A stretch of DNA of 64,000 bases from Wolinella sp963540505 (GTDB taxonomy: Bacteria; Campylobacterota; Campylobacteria; Campylobacterales; Helicobacteraceae), in contig CAUTMV010000006.1 of the NCBI GenBank assembly GCA_963540505.1, forward strand, positions 1-64,000, written 5' to 3'. Shown here piece by piece: positions 35,244 through 44,125 of this stretch. The translations under genes and the position numbers were made by a program. The stretch's first letter is position 1, and every line of letters starts with the position of its first letter. The notes under the pieces were generated by a model, which worked only from the letters and a program-made list of their open reading frames with translations, was not told the origin of the DNA and ran no database searches.

Positions 35244-35411
35244 ATGGAGTTTTTATCGTTTCTCTTTCTCGCTTTAGCGGTGTTTATCGCATGGAAAAAG
35301 CCTGAAAAAGAGGGTTTGGCATTTGGTGCATTTGCGGTAGGAACGGCGATTTGCTTTGTCATGTTTTTTATAGCCAGCTGGACATCCCTGCTGCCCTATG
35401 CAGCGTATTAG
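35244..35411 (+). CDS. dba: Dba-like small membrane protein preceding dsbI
   Basis: 55 residues: MEFLSFLFLALAVFIAW, a charged loop KKPEKEG, then a second hydrophobic segment to the C-terminus. AAAGGAG precedes the ATG by 5 bases, and the stop is 9 bases before dsbI. Size, two-segment topology and position match Dba of Campylobacter jejuni, encoded with dsbI. In C. jejuni this pair is controlled by iron through Fur; the AT-rich leader here (35180-35220) could hold such a site, but I see no convincing Fur box. Confidence 0.8.
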   Translation: MEFLSFLFLALAVFIAWKKPEKEGLAFGAFAVGTAICFVMFFIASWTSLLPYAAY

Positions 35412-35420
35412 GAGGCGAAG

Positions 35421-36968
35421 ATGAACTGCTTTAATGAGAAAAACTTCGACTTCATCATGGCTACGGCGGTCTTGCTTGTGCTTGCCATACCTGTGGGCAT
35501 TGCAAACATCTATCTTGGATATTTCGTAGGAGAGGGGCCTTGCACGCTTTGTTGGTGGGAGCGTATCGGTATGGTCGTAGTCGGTGTCGCGGGCATTTTG
35601 ATGTTGCGCTATGGGTTAAAAGCGCGCTACATCGCTGCAGTGCTCTTTAGTGCGGCATATGGGCTATTTATGACGCTTCGCCACGCTAGCTTTAGCGTTT
35701 ATAGAGACGTCGGCATGGGCTTTGGCGGCGATATATTCGGAGCGCACACTTATACTTGGGGTATTTTGGTGTATTGGGTCGTGATCGTGGCTATGGGAAT
35801 CATGATACTTTTTGCCAAAGATAAGGTCGTCTCAAGCGACATAGCGCGCGCTGACACTAGGGTAAAAACTCTGAGCGGATACTCCAAATTCGTCATCGCC
35901 CTAAGCTTTTTGGTGATCGTCTCAAACGCCGCTCAAGCCCTTATTTCAGCGGGTGTTCCACCCTTTAGCGGCAAGGGTGATCCCGAGCGGGTAAGCCTGC
36001 AAAATACTTGGACGGCAGGCGTTTGGAAGAGGTTTTCAAAGCCATTTTCTTTTGTCGGCTCAAACATCATCGAAGATCCCTTCATAGCAGGCGAGCAAAA
36101 CCAAGTGAGTATCAAATTTGAGAGCGATCCAAATGCGGGTGCATTTGCAGAGCTCAAGCCTGCTTTGAATGTGAAAAATAGCTTCCCGCTTCCGTTTGAA
36201 ACCAAAGGGATTTTTGGCAAGGGTGTAACAAGCGGGCTTGCCTATAACGCAAAGAATAATACGTTTGGTATCTCAAATACCGAGGGTGGCGTGTATTTTA
36301 CCGATGCAGAGTTTAAAGAGATCGCTCATGCGATTATCGATAAGCCAAACGGTCGCAATATCAAAAAGGCGGTGGCTTCGACGTTTGTCGGCGATATGCT
36401 CGTAACTACGGGCTTTAACAAAACTACGTTCGCCCTTAAGCCCGTTGAGAAAGTGGATAGCTATCATGAGTGGAGATATTTCCGCGAAAGCACCGGTGGG
36501 CTGGAATCCGCATGGAAATTCGACCGTCCCGCACTTTTGACTATAAGGGCGAAAAAGCAATATGTCCTAACGCTCGCAAAAGACCCGCTAAGCAGCTTTA
36601 TGTATATGATTTCGGTGCCCAATGAGCGCGTCAAGGGGATGATCCTCATCAAAGTCGACAGCAAAGATAAGATGTTAAGCGGCGAAACCATCATAACCTC
36701 GGGAATCGCGCTAAAAGATAAGCGCGATGTGAAGGACTATTACATCACGGCGGGCGATGTCGCGGGGGGTAAATTTTTAGCCTATTCCAAAAACTACAAC
36801 ACCTTGCTTGTGATCGACCTTGCAGACGCGAGGATTATCGATGCCTACGCAATGCCACAAATCGGCGATATTTCAGGCATGGCAATCAAGGGTAGTAGTA
36901 TCTTTGCTCTCGCACATAAGGATGGCAAAGTAAATGTCGTGGAGCTGGAAAGCCCTCTGGGCGAGTAG
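35421..36968 (+). CDS. dsbI: DsbI, DsbB-like thiol oxidoreductase with C-terminal propeller-like domain
   Basis: 515 residues. The N-terminal part has about five membrane segments and the redox motif PCTLCWWERIG, as in DsbB/DsbI proteins that reoxidise periplasmic Dsb partners and pass electrons to quinone. From about residue 200 a periplasmic, repeat-like domain follows, typical of the DsbI form of Campylobacterota. GGAGG precedes the ATG. The genome-wide GGGAATC word is sparse here (two copies in about 1.5 kb) compared with neighbours, which might indicate later acquisition. Confidence 0.9.
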   Translation: MNCFNEKNFDFIMATAVLLVLAIPVGIANIYLGYFVGEGPCTLCWWERIGMVVVGVAGILMLRYGLKARYIAAVLFSAAYGLFMTLRHASFSVYRDVGMGFGGDIFGAHTYTWGILVYWVVIVAMGIMILFAKDKVVSSDIARADTRVKTLSGYSKFVIALSFLVIVSNAAQALISAGVPPFSGKGDPERVSLQNTWTAGVWKRFSKPFSFVGSNIIEDPFIAGEQNQVSIKFESDPNAGAFAELKPALNVKNSFPLPFETKGIFGKGVTSGLAYNAKNNTFGISNTEGGVYFTDAEFKEIAHAIIDKPNGRNIKKAVASTFVGDMLVTTGFNKTTFALKPVEKVDSYHEWRYFRESTGGLESAWKFDRPALLTIRAKKQYVLTLAKDPLSSFMYMISVPNERVKGMILIKVDSKDKMLSGETIITSGIALKDKRDVKDYYITAGDVAGGKFLAYSKNYNTLLVIDLADARIIDAYAMPQIGDISGMAIKGSSIFALAHKDGKVNVVELESPLGE

Positions 36969-36976
36969 ATTTGGCT

Positions 36977-37006
36977 ATTTTAGGGCGGATTCTTCCGCTC
37001 TAAAAT
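36977..37006. terminator. Strong hairpin just after dsbI
   Basis: ATTTTAGGGCGGA (36977-36989), loop TTCT, TCCGCTCTAAAAT (36994-37006): a 13-pair stem with one G-U pair, starting 8 bases after the dsbI stop. No T-run follows, so it may be a transcript-stabilising hairpin or an atypical terminator. The rest of 37007-37255 shows no gene I can support. Confidence 0.5.
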
Positions 37007-37255
37007 GCGCTGGATGGAAGCGGCTAATTTTGAAGAATCGGCGGGGTTTGTTGGGTTTATTGCGTGGATTCCCCGTATATTTGAGATAGGTCGGCTAGAC
37101 ATTTCACGAGAGTTTCTTTGATAGAATAGGGGGTCAAAATCAGATTGAGGGGGGTTTTCGTGAGAGGTGCAGTAAAGGTGTATCCACCCGACAGGCAGTA
37201 TAGGTAAAAAATAAAATCCGCAGAAGCTAAAATTTTAGACACTTGAGGAATAGCG

Positions 37256-37636
37256 GTGCAGATACGAATCTATTATGAAGATACTGATTGTGGCGGGATT
37301 GTTTATCACGCGAATTATTTGAAGTTCGCCGAGCGTGCGCGAAGCGAGCTCTTTTTCGCGCGTGGCATGAAGCCTGAAGTAGGCGGTTATAGTTTTGTTG
37401 TGCGAAATATTCAGGCTCGATTCCTAGCACCTGCGAAGCTAGGGGATCTTGTGTGGGTAGGGGCGATTCCCATGGAGATTCGCGGCGCGTCGCTAAAGCT
37501 GCTTCAGGAAGTGCGACTGGGAGACGCGGAGGGCAAGGAGCTAGCGATTCTTGAAGTGGAGGTTGTGTGCCTCAAAGAAGGCAAGGTAGCAAGAATCCCT
37601 GAGGATTTTTACTCGCTGTTTGGAGAACAAGAGTGA
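37256..37636 (+). CDS. ybgC: YbgC/4HBT-family acyl-CoA thioesterase
   Basis: 126 residues of the hotdog fold, with the conserved catalytic-loop sequence YYEDTDCGGIVYHANYLKF near the N-terminus (Asp in DTD). Family members hydrolyse acyl-CoA or acyl-ACP; in Proteobacteria ybgC often lies with tol-pal, which is not the case here. GTG start at 37256 with GAGGA 6 bases upstream. The stop overlaps the next gene. Confidence 0.85.
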   Translation: MQIRIYYEDTDCGGIVYHANYLKFAERARSELFFARGMKPEVGGYSFVVRNIQARFLAPAKLGDLVWVGAIPMEIRGASLKLLQEVRLGDAEGKELAILEVEVVCLKEGKVARIPEDFYSLFGEQE

Positions 37637-37890
37637 AAATATTAGAAGGAGAGCCTGAGATTAGCTATCCATGTGAATGGAGCTACACGATTATTACGCA
37701 GAGCGAGGAAGATGCGCGTTTAGCGAGCTTTGAGGTATTGGAGGGTGAGCATGCATTTGCACCTTCGCACAAGAGTCGCACGGGAAAATATCAGAGCTTT
37801 AATATTAAACTCCTTGTAGAAAGCAAAGAGAAGCGCGATGAAATATTTCAGAAATTTCGCGCGCACAGCCTAATCAAAATGGTGCTTTGA
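37633..37890 (+). CDS. DUF493-family protein
   Basis: 85 residues, ferredoxin-like alpha/beta fold of the DUF493 (YbeD, HP0495) type: PCEWSYTIITQSEEDA and the C-terminal FRAHSLIKMVL are typical. Function is unknown; a small ligand-binding regulatory role has been suggested from structure. GTG start overlaps the stop of the thioesterase gene (GTGA), so the two are translationally coupled. Confidence 0.8.
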   Translation: MKILEGEPEISYPCEWSYTIITQSEEDARLASFEVLEGEHAFAPSHKSRTGKYQSFNIKLLVESKEKRDEIFQKFRAHSLIKMVL

Positions 37891-37971
37891 AGCTAAGATG
37901 CGCACGTGTTGGCGGGCAAATTTTTGCGCGTGATGTGCGGTGTGTGTTGCGTTTGGTTTTTTAGAGCGGTT

Positions 37972-39183
37972 TTATTCGTTGCGCAAGACGCTGAGCGGGT
38001 CGATTTTGGTCGCTTGATGTGCGGGGTAGTATGAAGAGAATAGGACGATAAGGATACTACCCGAGACAATCGTAAAAAAGTCGATTCCAGAGAGCTCCAA
38101 AGGGAGCTTAGAGCTGCCATAGACATCAGCAGGGAGCGAGATGATCGGGAATGTGCCCAAAATCCACAGTGAGAGCATTGCGAGTGCGATTCCTAGTGCG
38201 ATTCCGCTTAGTCCGATGGTATTGCCTAAGCGAAAGAATGTGCGCTTGATTTCCCCCTTGCTTGCGCCAAGTGTAAGCAGGAGGGCGATTTCGCGTCTCC
38301 GATTCATCACGGTCATCAGTAGCGAGCTGATGATATTGAGTGAAGCGATGAGGATAATCAACAAAAGCACGATAAAAAGCGCGCGTTTTTCCAGTTCCAG
38401 TGCAGAGAAGAAGTTGCCGTTTTGCTGCCACCAACCTATGATTCCCGCATCTTTGGGGAGCCATGAAGCGAGTGTCTTAATCTCATTCATCGGGTCATCG
38501 GTGTAGATGTGTATCCCGTTGTAGTAGCCCATAGCCGTCTTTTTAATCGCTCGCACCGCCTCGATGGGGGCAAAAGCATAGGTTTTATCATACGCGGAGA
38601 GCCCGGAGTGAAACCACGAGCGGACGTCAAAACGCTTCATTATGGGGGTGAGCCCGAGTGCAGAGGGCTCAAGTCGCGTAAAAATGAGCGTAAGCTTGGA
38701 ATCGCGCTCAAGAAGTAACTCTTCTTTGAGCTCTTTACCGATGATTAGGTCGAATCTCCCTACAGAATCCACTCCATGCAGGGCACGATCAAGCACCTCG
38801 TTAATGCGCCTTTCACGCTCAAAATCCACACCAAAAAGTAGCATTCCCTCCATGGAATCGCCCTTTTTGGAGATGGCTTGTGCGCGCAAAAACGGCGAGA
38901 ATCGTAAGTGCGGGAATCGCGCCTCAAGCTGCGCTAGAAGTTCGTCATTCACGCCATAAGCGGATTTTGGATAGATCGTGAGCGGGTAATTCATCGTAAA
39001 AAGCTTGCGCTGAAAATCTTTATCAAAACCATTCATAATCGCCATGGCAACAATGAGCACCATCACTCCGATCGCCACTCCAAAAAACGCGAGAATCGCA
39101 GCAATCGAGATGAATGGCTGACTTTTATCAAAGCGCAAATAGCGTCTAGTTAAGAATGCAACGAGCTGCTGATTTCTACGCAT
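37972..39183 (-). CDS. Lipoprotein-releasing ABC transporter permease (LolC/LolE/FtsX type)
   Basis: 403 residues from the ATG at 39183, which overlaps the secA stop as TAATG. There is one membrane segment near the N-terminus (FISIAAILAFFGVAIGVMVLIVAMAIMNG, opening with the family pattern), a large periplasmic domain, and three C-terminal segments with the FtsX pattern (MTVMNRRREIALLLTLGASKGEI). It releases lipoproteins from the inner membrane to LolA, whose gene lies about 2.7 kb away. Campylobacterota usually have one such permease, so LolC and LolE cannot be separated. Confidence 0.88.
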   Translation of the reverse strand: MRRNQQLVAFLTRRYLRFDKSQPFISIAAILAFFGVAIGVMVLIVAMAIMNGFDKDFQRKLFTMNYPLTIYPKSAYGVNDELLAQLEARFPHLRFSPFLRAQAISKKGDSMEGMLLFGVDFERERRINEVLDRALHGVDSVGRFDLIIGKELKEELLLERDSKLTLIFTRLEPSALGLTPIMKRFDVRSWFHSGLSAYDKTYAFAPIEAVRAIKKTAMGYYNGIHIYTDDPMNEIKTLASWLPKDAGIIGWWQQNGNFFSALELEKRALFIVLLLIILIASLNIISSLLMTVMNRRREIALLLTLGASKGEIKRTFFRLGNTIGLSGIALGIALAMLSLWILGTFPIISLPADVYGSSKLPLELSGIDFFTIVSGSILIVLFSSYYPAHQATKIDPLSVLRNE

Positions 39184-41762
39184 TATTTTGCGAAGATTCC
39201 CTTCTTTGGACCACTCCGACCACAACAATTTTTATACTTTTTTCCACTTCCGCATGGGCATGGCTCATTACGCGCCACTTTGACTTCGGCGCGCTCCTCC
39301 TGATGGCTAAAATGCAGATTGCTTTTTGATTCACTCTCCATTTCGTGAAGTAGTCGCTTCATCGCCTCTTCTTGCACTTTGCGCTGCTCATCTTGCTCCT
39401 CCTTGCTTCGTAGCTGAATGCTGTGCAAAGCCCGAGTTGTGCTGATTTTAATATTGTCGATGAGCTCCATAAAGAGGTTATAGCTCTCCTTTTTATACTC
39501 CACCAGCGGGTCTTTTTGATTGTAGCCTCGCAGCCCGATTCCCGTCTTTAGATTGTCCATAAGATAGAGGTGTTCTCGCCAGAGGTTATCAAGCACCTGC
39601 AAATAGATGAGCTTCTCAATCTCATGCCTTTGCGCCTCATCGACAAGCCCCATCTTTGCCTCGTAGCTCTCTTTGAGGAATTTCTCAATCGTTTCTAAGA
39701 GCGCGTGATAGTCCATATCTTGCAGGGTTTCTTTTTTAATATACACGCCGTATTCTTCGCTTAAAAGTGCGGCGAGCCGCTCCAAATCATATTCCTCGCG
39801 CTCGAGATGTTCCAAGATATCCGCCCGATCTAACATATATACTAAGCTATCGTGGCGGTTGTCATTGATTTTTTGTGTAATGTTAAAATCCTTATCCAAG
39901 AGCTCATTACGGAATTTATAGACCGCTTTTCGCTGCTCGTTCGCCACGTCGTCGTATTCAAGCAGATGTTTTCGCGTCTCAAAGTAGTGGCTCTCGACCT
40001 TCTTTTGCGCGTTTTCGACCGAGCGTGTGACAAGCGTCGATTCGATATGCTCACCCTCAGCTAATCCGAGCTTATCCATGATATTTTTAATTTTATCGCT
40101 GCCAAAAATACGCAAAAGCGAATCTTCCAAACTCAAATAGAATTGACTCATACCCGGATCGCCCTGACGACCGCTTCGACCTCGAAGCTGATTGTCGATT
40201 CTTCGGCTCTCATGCCGCTCCGTGCCGATGATACAAAGTCCGCCAAGCTCGCGAATCTCATCATCAATTTTAATATCCACCCCGCGCCCCGCCATATTCG
40301 TAGCGATTGTTACCGCGCCCTTTCTGCCCGCGTCTTTGATGATTTCCGCCTCTTTGGCATGCTGTTTGGCATTGAGCACCGTATGGGGAATCCGCTCTTT
40401 TTGTAAAAGCGAATGAAGCAGCTCACTGCGCTCGATGGAAGCCGTTCCCACGAGCACGGGCTGTCCTTTTTGGTGTAGCTCTTTAATTTTTTGTATAACG
40501 GCGTTAAATTTTTCTCGCTCCGTTTTGTAGATAAGATCGTTAAGATCCTTGCGCATGACAGGGACATTCGTGGGAATCGAGACGACTTCAAGATTATAAA
40601 TTTGCAAAAACTCGCTCGCCTCAGTCTGAGCCGTGCCTGTCATGCCCGCGAGCTTTCCGTAAAGTCTGAAGTAATTTTGAAATGTAATATCCGCAAGGGT
40701 TTGCGATTCCTCCTTGATTTCCACGCCCTCTTTGGCTTCTAACGCCTGATGTAGCCCCTCGCTGAAGCGTCGCCCTTCGCTCAGTCGCCCCGTGAATTCA
40801 TCGACGATGATCACCTCGCCATCGCGCACGACGTAATCTTTATCAATCGCAAAGAGATGATTAGCCTTGAGAGCCTGCTCAAGATGATGCGAAAGTATGG
40901 CATTTTCGATACTGTATAGATTATCCACGCCAAAGCCCTCTTCAGCCTTGGCGATTCCCGCTTCGGTAAGCAAAATGACGCGATTCTTCTCATCAACACT
41001 GAAATGCTCCTCTTTTTTAAGCGAGAGAGCGACCTTGTTTGCGATTTTGTAGTTATCAAGCTTACGATTCGCAGGACCGGAGATGATGAGCGGAGTGCGC
41101 GCCTCATCGATGAGAATCGAATCCACTTCATCGACAATCGCAAACGCATGGTGTTTTTGCACCTTTTCTTCGAGCGAATATTTCATATTATCGCGCAGGT
41201 AATCAAAGCCAAATTCGTTATTCGTCCCATAGACGATGTCGCACGAATACTGCTCTAAGCGCCCAGAATCGCTCTGTAAATCATTCGTAATCACCCCGAC
41301 GCTATACCCGAGGAATCGATACAGCACGCCCATGTCATCGGCGTCCCTGCGCGCGAGATAGTCATTGACGGTAACGACATGCACACCCTCTTTGTTCATC
41401 GCATTAAGCGCGACGGCAAGCGTAGCGACGAGGGTTTTCCCCTCGCCTGTTTTCATCTCGGCGATTTTGCCCTCATGAAGCACCATTCCTCCGATGAGCT
41501 GCACATCAAAATGGCGCATGCCAAGCACTCTTTTGCTCGCCTCACGGGTAATCGCAAAGGAATCGGACAAAACATCATCTAAGCTTTTCTCCCCACTTTG
41601 CACGCTTGCTTTTAGCGCACTAAACGCGCTCTTTAACGCCTCATTATCCATGAGCTGGTATTTCGCCTCAAGCTCGTTGATTTTTTGCGCCCTCTGGCGA
41701 TATTTCTTAATCAGCTTGTCATTTTTTGTGCCAAAAATTTTTCGAGTTAATTGCGTTATCAT
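39183..41762 (-). CDS. secA: Preprotein translocase ATPase SecA
   Basis: 859 residues from the ATG at 41762 (MITQLTRKIFG); an extension to 41819 is open but not SecA-like. The Walker A motif is MKTGEGKTLVATL, the DEAD-like motif is IVDEVDSILIDEARTPL, and the C-terminal zinc-binding tail is NEPCPCGSGKKYKNCCG, which binds SecB and lipid in other species. It drives export through SecYEG and works with SecDF-YajC encoded at 49.5-52.4 kb. Confidence 0.97.
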   Translation of the reverse strand: MITQLTRKIFGTKNDKLIKKYRQRAQKINELEAKYQLMDNEALKSAFSALKASVQSGEKSLDDVLSDSFAITREASKRVLGMRHFDVQLIGGMVLHEGKIAEMKTGEGKTLVATLAVALNAMNKEGVHVVTVNDYLARRDADDMGVLYRFLGYSVGVITNDLQSDSGRLEQYSCDIVYGTNNEFGFDYLRDNMKYSLEEKVQKHHAFAIVDEVDSILIDEARTPLIISGPANRKLDNYKIANKVALSLKKEEHFSVDEKNRVILLTEAGIAKAEEGFGVDNLYSIENAILSHHLEQALKANHLFAIDKDYVVRDGEVIIVDEFTGRLSEGRRFSEGLHQALEAKEGVEIKEESQTLADITFQNYFRLYGKLAGMTGTAQTEASEFLQIYNLEVVSIPTNVPVMRKDLNDLIYKTEREKFNAVIQKIKELHQKGQPVLVGTASIERSELLHSLLQKERIPHTVLNAKQHAKEAEIIKDAGRKGAVTIATNMAGRGVDIKIDDEIRELGGLCIIGTERHESRRIDNQLRGRSGRQGDPGMSQFYLSLEDSLLRIFGSDKIKNIMDKLGLAEGEHIESTLVTRSVENAQKKVESHYFETRKHLLEYDDVANEQRKAVYKFRNELLDKDFNITQKINDNRHDSLVYMLDRADILEHLEREEYDLERLAALLSEEYGVYIKKETLQDMDYHALLETIEKFLKESYEAKMGLVDEAQRHEIEKLIYLQVLDNLWREHLYLMDNLKTGIGLRGYNQKDPLVEYKKESYNLFMELIDNIKISTTRALHSIQLRSKEEQDEQRKVQEEAMKRLLHEMESESKSNLHFSHQEERAEVKVARNEPCPCGSGKKYKNCCGRSGPKKGIFAK

Positions 41763-41887
41763 GTCAGCTTGAACCTTGCAGTATCGAAGTTGTGAAACGA
41801 TAATCTTATCATATTCCACGCGCTAACTAGCTAAAAGCGCGGGAATCGCCGCTGTTTTGAGGCGATAAAATCATTCAAAGGATCAAA

Positions 41888-42406
41888 ATGAGGTGGTTGC
41901 TTTTTTTTGTAGGTTTTTATGCGCTTGCTTTGGGCGCATTTGAGGGGATTAGCTCCTATGAAGCGCGCTTTGTTCAGCGGGTTTTCTCCGAAGATGGAAG
42001 CACACTTGAATATCAAGGGAAAATCTACGCCAAATCCCCGCATTACGGACTTTGGGTCTATGAGCAGCCGCTTTCTAAAGAGGTCTATATCGCAGGCGAT
42101 GAAGTGGTGGTGTATGAGCCATTTTTGGAGCAGGCGACCTTCTCTAAGCTTCAGGATTCCCTTGAGTTTTTGAGCCTCCTTAAGAGCGCAAAAGCCAAAG
42201 GAGAGGGAATTTATGAGGCAGAAATTTTAGGGCAGAAATATGAAATCTCCAGCACCAAAGAGGGCATGCCTAGTGAGATTGTATTTTTTGACAAGCTTGG
42301 GAATCGCACCGAGATTGTGCTCTTTAATTCGCAGAAAAATATTAAGCTTAGTGATGAGCTGTTTCGCTTTACCCCCAAGGAGGGAATCGACCTTATCCGC
42401 CGATAG
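41888..42406 (+). CDS. lolA: LolA outer-membrane lipoprotein carrier
   Basis: 172 residues with a signal peptide (WLLFFVGFYALALGAFEG) and the LolA pattern SSYEARFVQRVFSEDGSTLEYQGKIYAKSPHYGLW. It carries lipoproteins across the periplasm. The AAAGGATCAAA site precedes the ATG. It converges with rarA, and the two genes overlap by 14 bases at their 3' ends. Confidence 0.88.
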   Translation: MRWLLFFVGFYALALGAFEGISSYEARFVQRVFSEDGSTLEYQGKIYAKSPHYGLWVYEQPLSKEVYIAGDEVVVYEPFLEQATFSKLQDSLEFLSLLKSAKAKGEGIYEAEILGQKYEISSTKEGMPSEIVFFDKLGNRTEIVLFNSQKNIKLSDELFRFTPKEGIDLIRR

Positions 42407-43583
42407 AGCGGATTTTCTCCAGCCACTCCTTGAGTCTTTTTTCAAACCCGATGGGAATCCATTTCACAAGCTGCAAGGGACGCTCAAGGTATTTTTGCTC
42501 CACCCAGCCGCCAAAATCATGCGGGTAGCGGTAGTTTTTGTGAAATTGCAAAATGTGCTCCGGAATCGCAAGGTGCACCCCCTCACGCACAAGCTCCAAA
42601 GCCTTGTTAATTGCCAAATATGCGCTATTTGACTTGGGTGAAGCACTAAGATAGATGACGCATTGAGCGAGGATAATGCGTGCTTCGGGGTAGCCGATTT
42701 TCGCAACTGCGAGCATAGTGCTTGTGGCGAGCGTGAGCGCGTCCGGGTTGGCATTGCCGATGTCTTCACTGGCTAAAATGACCAATCTTCTAGCGATGAA
42801 TTCGGGATTTTCCCCGCCCTCAATGAGGCGCGCAAGGTAGTAAATAGCGGCATTTTCATCGCTTCCTCGAATGCTTTTAATCATCGCGCTTGCCAAATTA
42901 TAGTGGGAATTACCCTCGCTAGAGCCCTCGTGCAGGGAGATTGGGCGGAAGCTCTTGAGTGTTTTAAGTGTGATGGGCGATTCTCCGCTTCCCAGCGCAC
43001 AATCAAGCAGATTTAACATTGCTCGCGCATCTCCCTCGCTAGAGCTGAGCAGATATTCGCGCGATTCCTTATTTAGTGCAATTTCATAGCGTTGCACCGC
43101 GCGATTTAGGAGGATTTCCAGATCCGCACGCGTTAAGGGCTTAAACTCAAAAAGCATAGAGCGCGAGCGTATCGCCCCTGTCATCGCAAAATAAGGATTT
43201 TCTGTCGATGCACCGATGATAATTGCCTCATGATTTTCCATGATGGGGAGCAGGACTTCTTGCTGATTTTTAGAGAGGCGATGGACTTCATCGATGAATA
43301 GAAGTGGCTTAATTAGGGAATTTTTGAACTCTTTTAGATAGGTGCGAAGCTCTTCAATTTTAAAAGTCGTGGCGTTAAAGAATGAAAAAGGACGATCCAA
43401 ATGCCTCGCAACAAGCCTTGCAGCCGTGGTTTTACCCGTGCCGGGCGCACCATAAAAAAAGGCGTGAGGAAAATCACCCGATTCCAGCAATTTTCTCAAA
43501 GGCGCGTCGCTGCCAAAGAGATGCTCTTGAGCGATGAATTCATCAAAACTCTGCGGGCGGAGGAGCTGGGCGAGCTGTTTCAT
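42393..43583 (-). CDS. rarA: RarA/MgsA-type AAA+ replication-associated ATPase
   Basis: 396 residues. The N-terminus RPQSFDEFIAQEHLFG is typical, followed by Walker A GAPGTGKTTAARL, Walker B FIDEVHRLSKNQQE and sensor 1 GASTENPYF. The family acts at stalled replication forks and in recombination. The C-terminal tetramerisation part (NPDALTLA, AYLAINKAL) is complete. Confidence 0.92.
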   Translation of the reverse strand: MKQLAQLLRPQSFDEFIAQEHLFGSDAPLRKLLESGDFPHAFFYGAPGTGKTTAARLVARHLDRPFSFFNATTFKIEELRTYLKEFKNSLIKPLLFIDEVHRLSKNQQEVLLPIMENHEAIIIGASTENPYFAMTGAIRSRSMLFEFKPLTRADLEILLNRAVQRYEIALNKESREYLLSSSEGDARAMLNLLDCALGSGESPITLKTLKSFRPISLHEGSSEGNSHYNLASAMIKSIRGSDENAAIYYLARLIEGGENPEFIARRLVILASEDIGNANPDALTLATSTMLAVAKIGYPEARIILAQCVIYLSASPKSNSAYLAINKALELVREGVHLAIPEHILQFHKNYRYPHDFGGWVEQKYLERPLQLVKWIPIGFEKRLKEWLEKIRSIGG

Positions 43584-43649
43584 TGTTTAATGCCTATTTT
43601 AGGCGCATTTGGGATACACTTGCGAAGAATTTCGTCAATAAGGAGTGCC

Positions 43650-43742
43650 ATGAAACAGTATTCACCTTTAGTGATAGGAATATTAATGATCGCTTCAATT
43701 CTTTTCATGATGTTTGGATTAAACAATCCGTTATTTCATTAA
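43650..43742 (+). CDS. 30-residue single-span membrane peptide
   Basis: MKQYSPLVIGILMIASILFM continuing MFGLNNPLFH: a short polar N-terminus, one hydrophobic span and a short tail. AAGGAG lies 5 bases before the ATG, which is better ribosome-site support than chance ORFs show. It sits between the rarA start (divergent) and the hspR stop (convergent, overlapping it by 4 bases). I recognise no family; it may be a small membrane regulator or stress protein. Confidence 0.5.
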   Translation: MKQYSPLVIGILMIASILFMMFGLNNPLFH

Positions 43743-44113
43743 TCTTTTTCAAAAAGAATTATCTCATAGGAGCTGCGTTTTGCGACAATTGAGCCTTTGG
43801 AGTTTTCTCCATTTTGCGAGAGCTTCTCAATATCTTGTCGCAGCTCTTCAATCTCATTATCCATCGCATCAAGTCGTTCTTTTAAGCGCAGCACAATATC
43901 CACTCCGGCGAGATTCACGCCAAGATCGCGAGTGAGGCGGAGAATCGTTTTGATCTTGTCAATATCGCGTTGCGAGTAGAGGCGCATTTTGCCATCTGTC
44001 CGCCCGGGCTCAATCAGCCCTTCTCGTTCATATTGTCGTAAAGTTTGCGGATGAATGCTAAGAATCTTAGCGACAACGCTAATTAGATATACCGGCTCAT
44101 CATAGCTATACAT
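43739..44113 (-). CDS. hspR: HspR-type MerR-family heat-shock repressor
   Basis: 124 residues with the MerR helix-turn-helix YLISVVAKILSIHPQTLRQYEREGLIEP at the N-terminus and a coiled-coil C-terminus (LKERLDAMDNEIEELRQDI). It is encoded 12 bases downstream of cbpA, the arrangement known for HspR in Helicobacter and Campylobacter, where it represses chaperone genes. It probably controls its own operon through the dyad at 45081-45096. Confidence 0.9.
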   Translation of the reverse strand: MYSYDEPVYLISVVAKILSIHPQTLRQYEREGLIEPGRTDGKMRLYSQRDIDKIKTILRLTRDLGVNLAGVDIVLRLKERLDAMDNEIEELRQDIEKLSQNGENSKGSIVAKRSSYEIILFEKD

Positions 44114-44125
44114 TAATCACTCCTT

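Noticed and set aside
37057..37242. Minus-strand 61-codon frame between dsbI and ybgC
   Set aside because: GTG start without a ribosome site, no known family, and it covers the probable promoter of the thioesterase gene.
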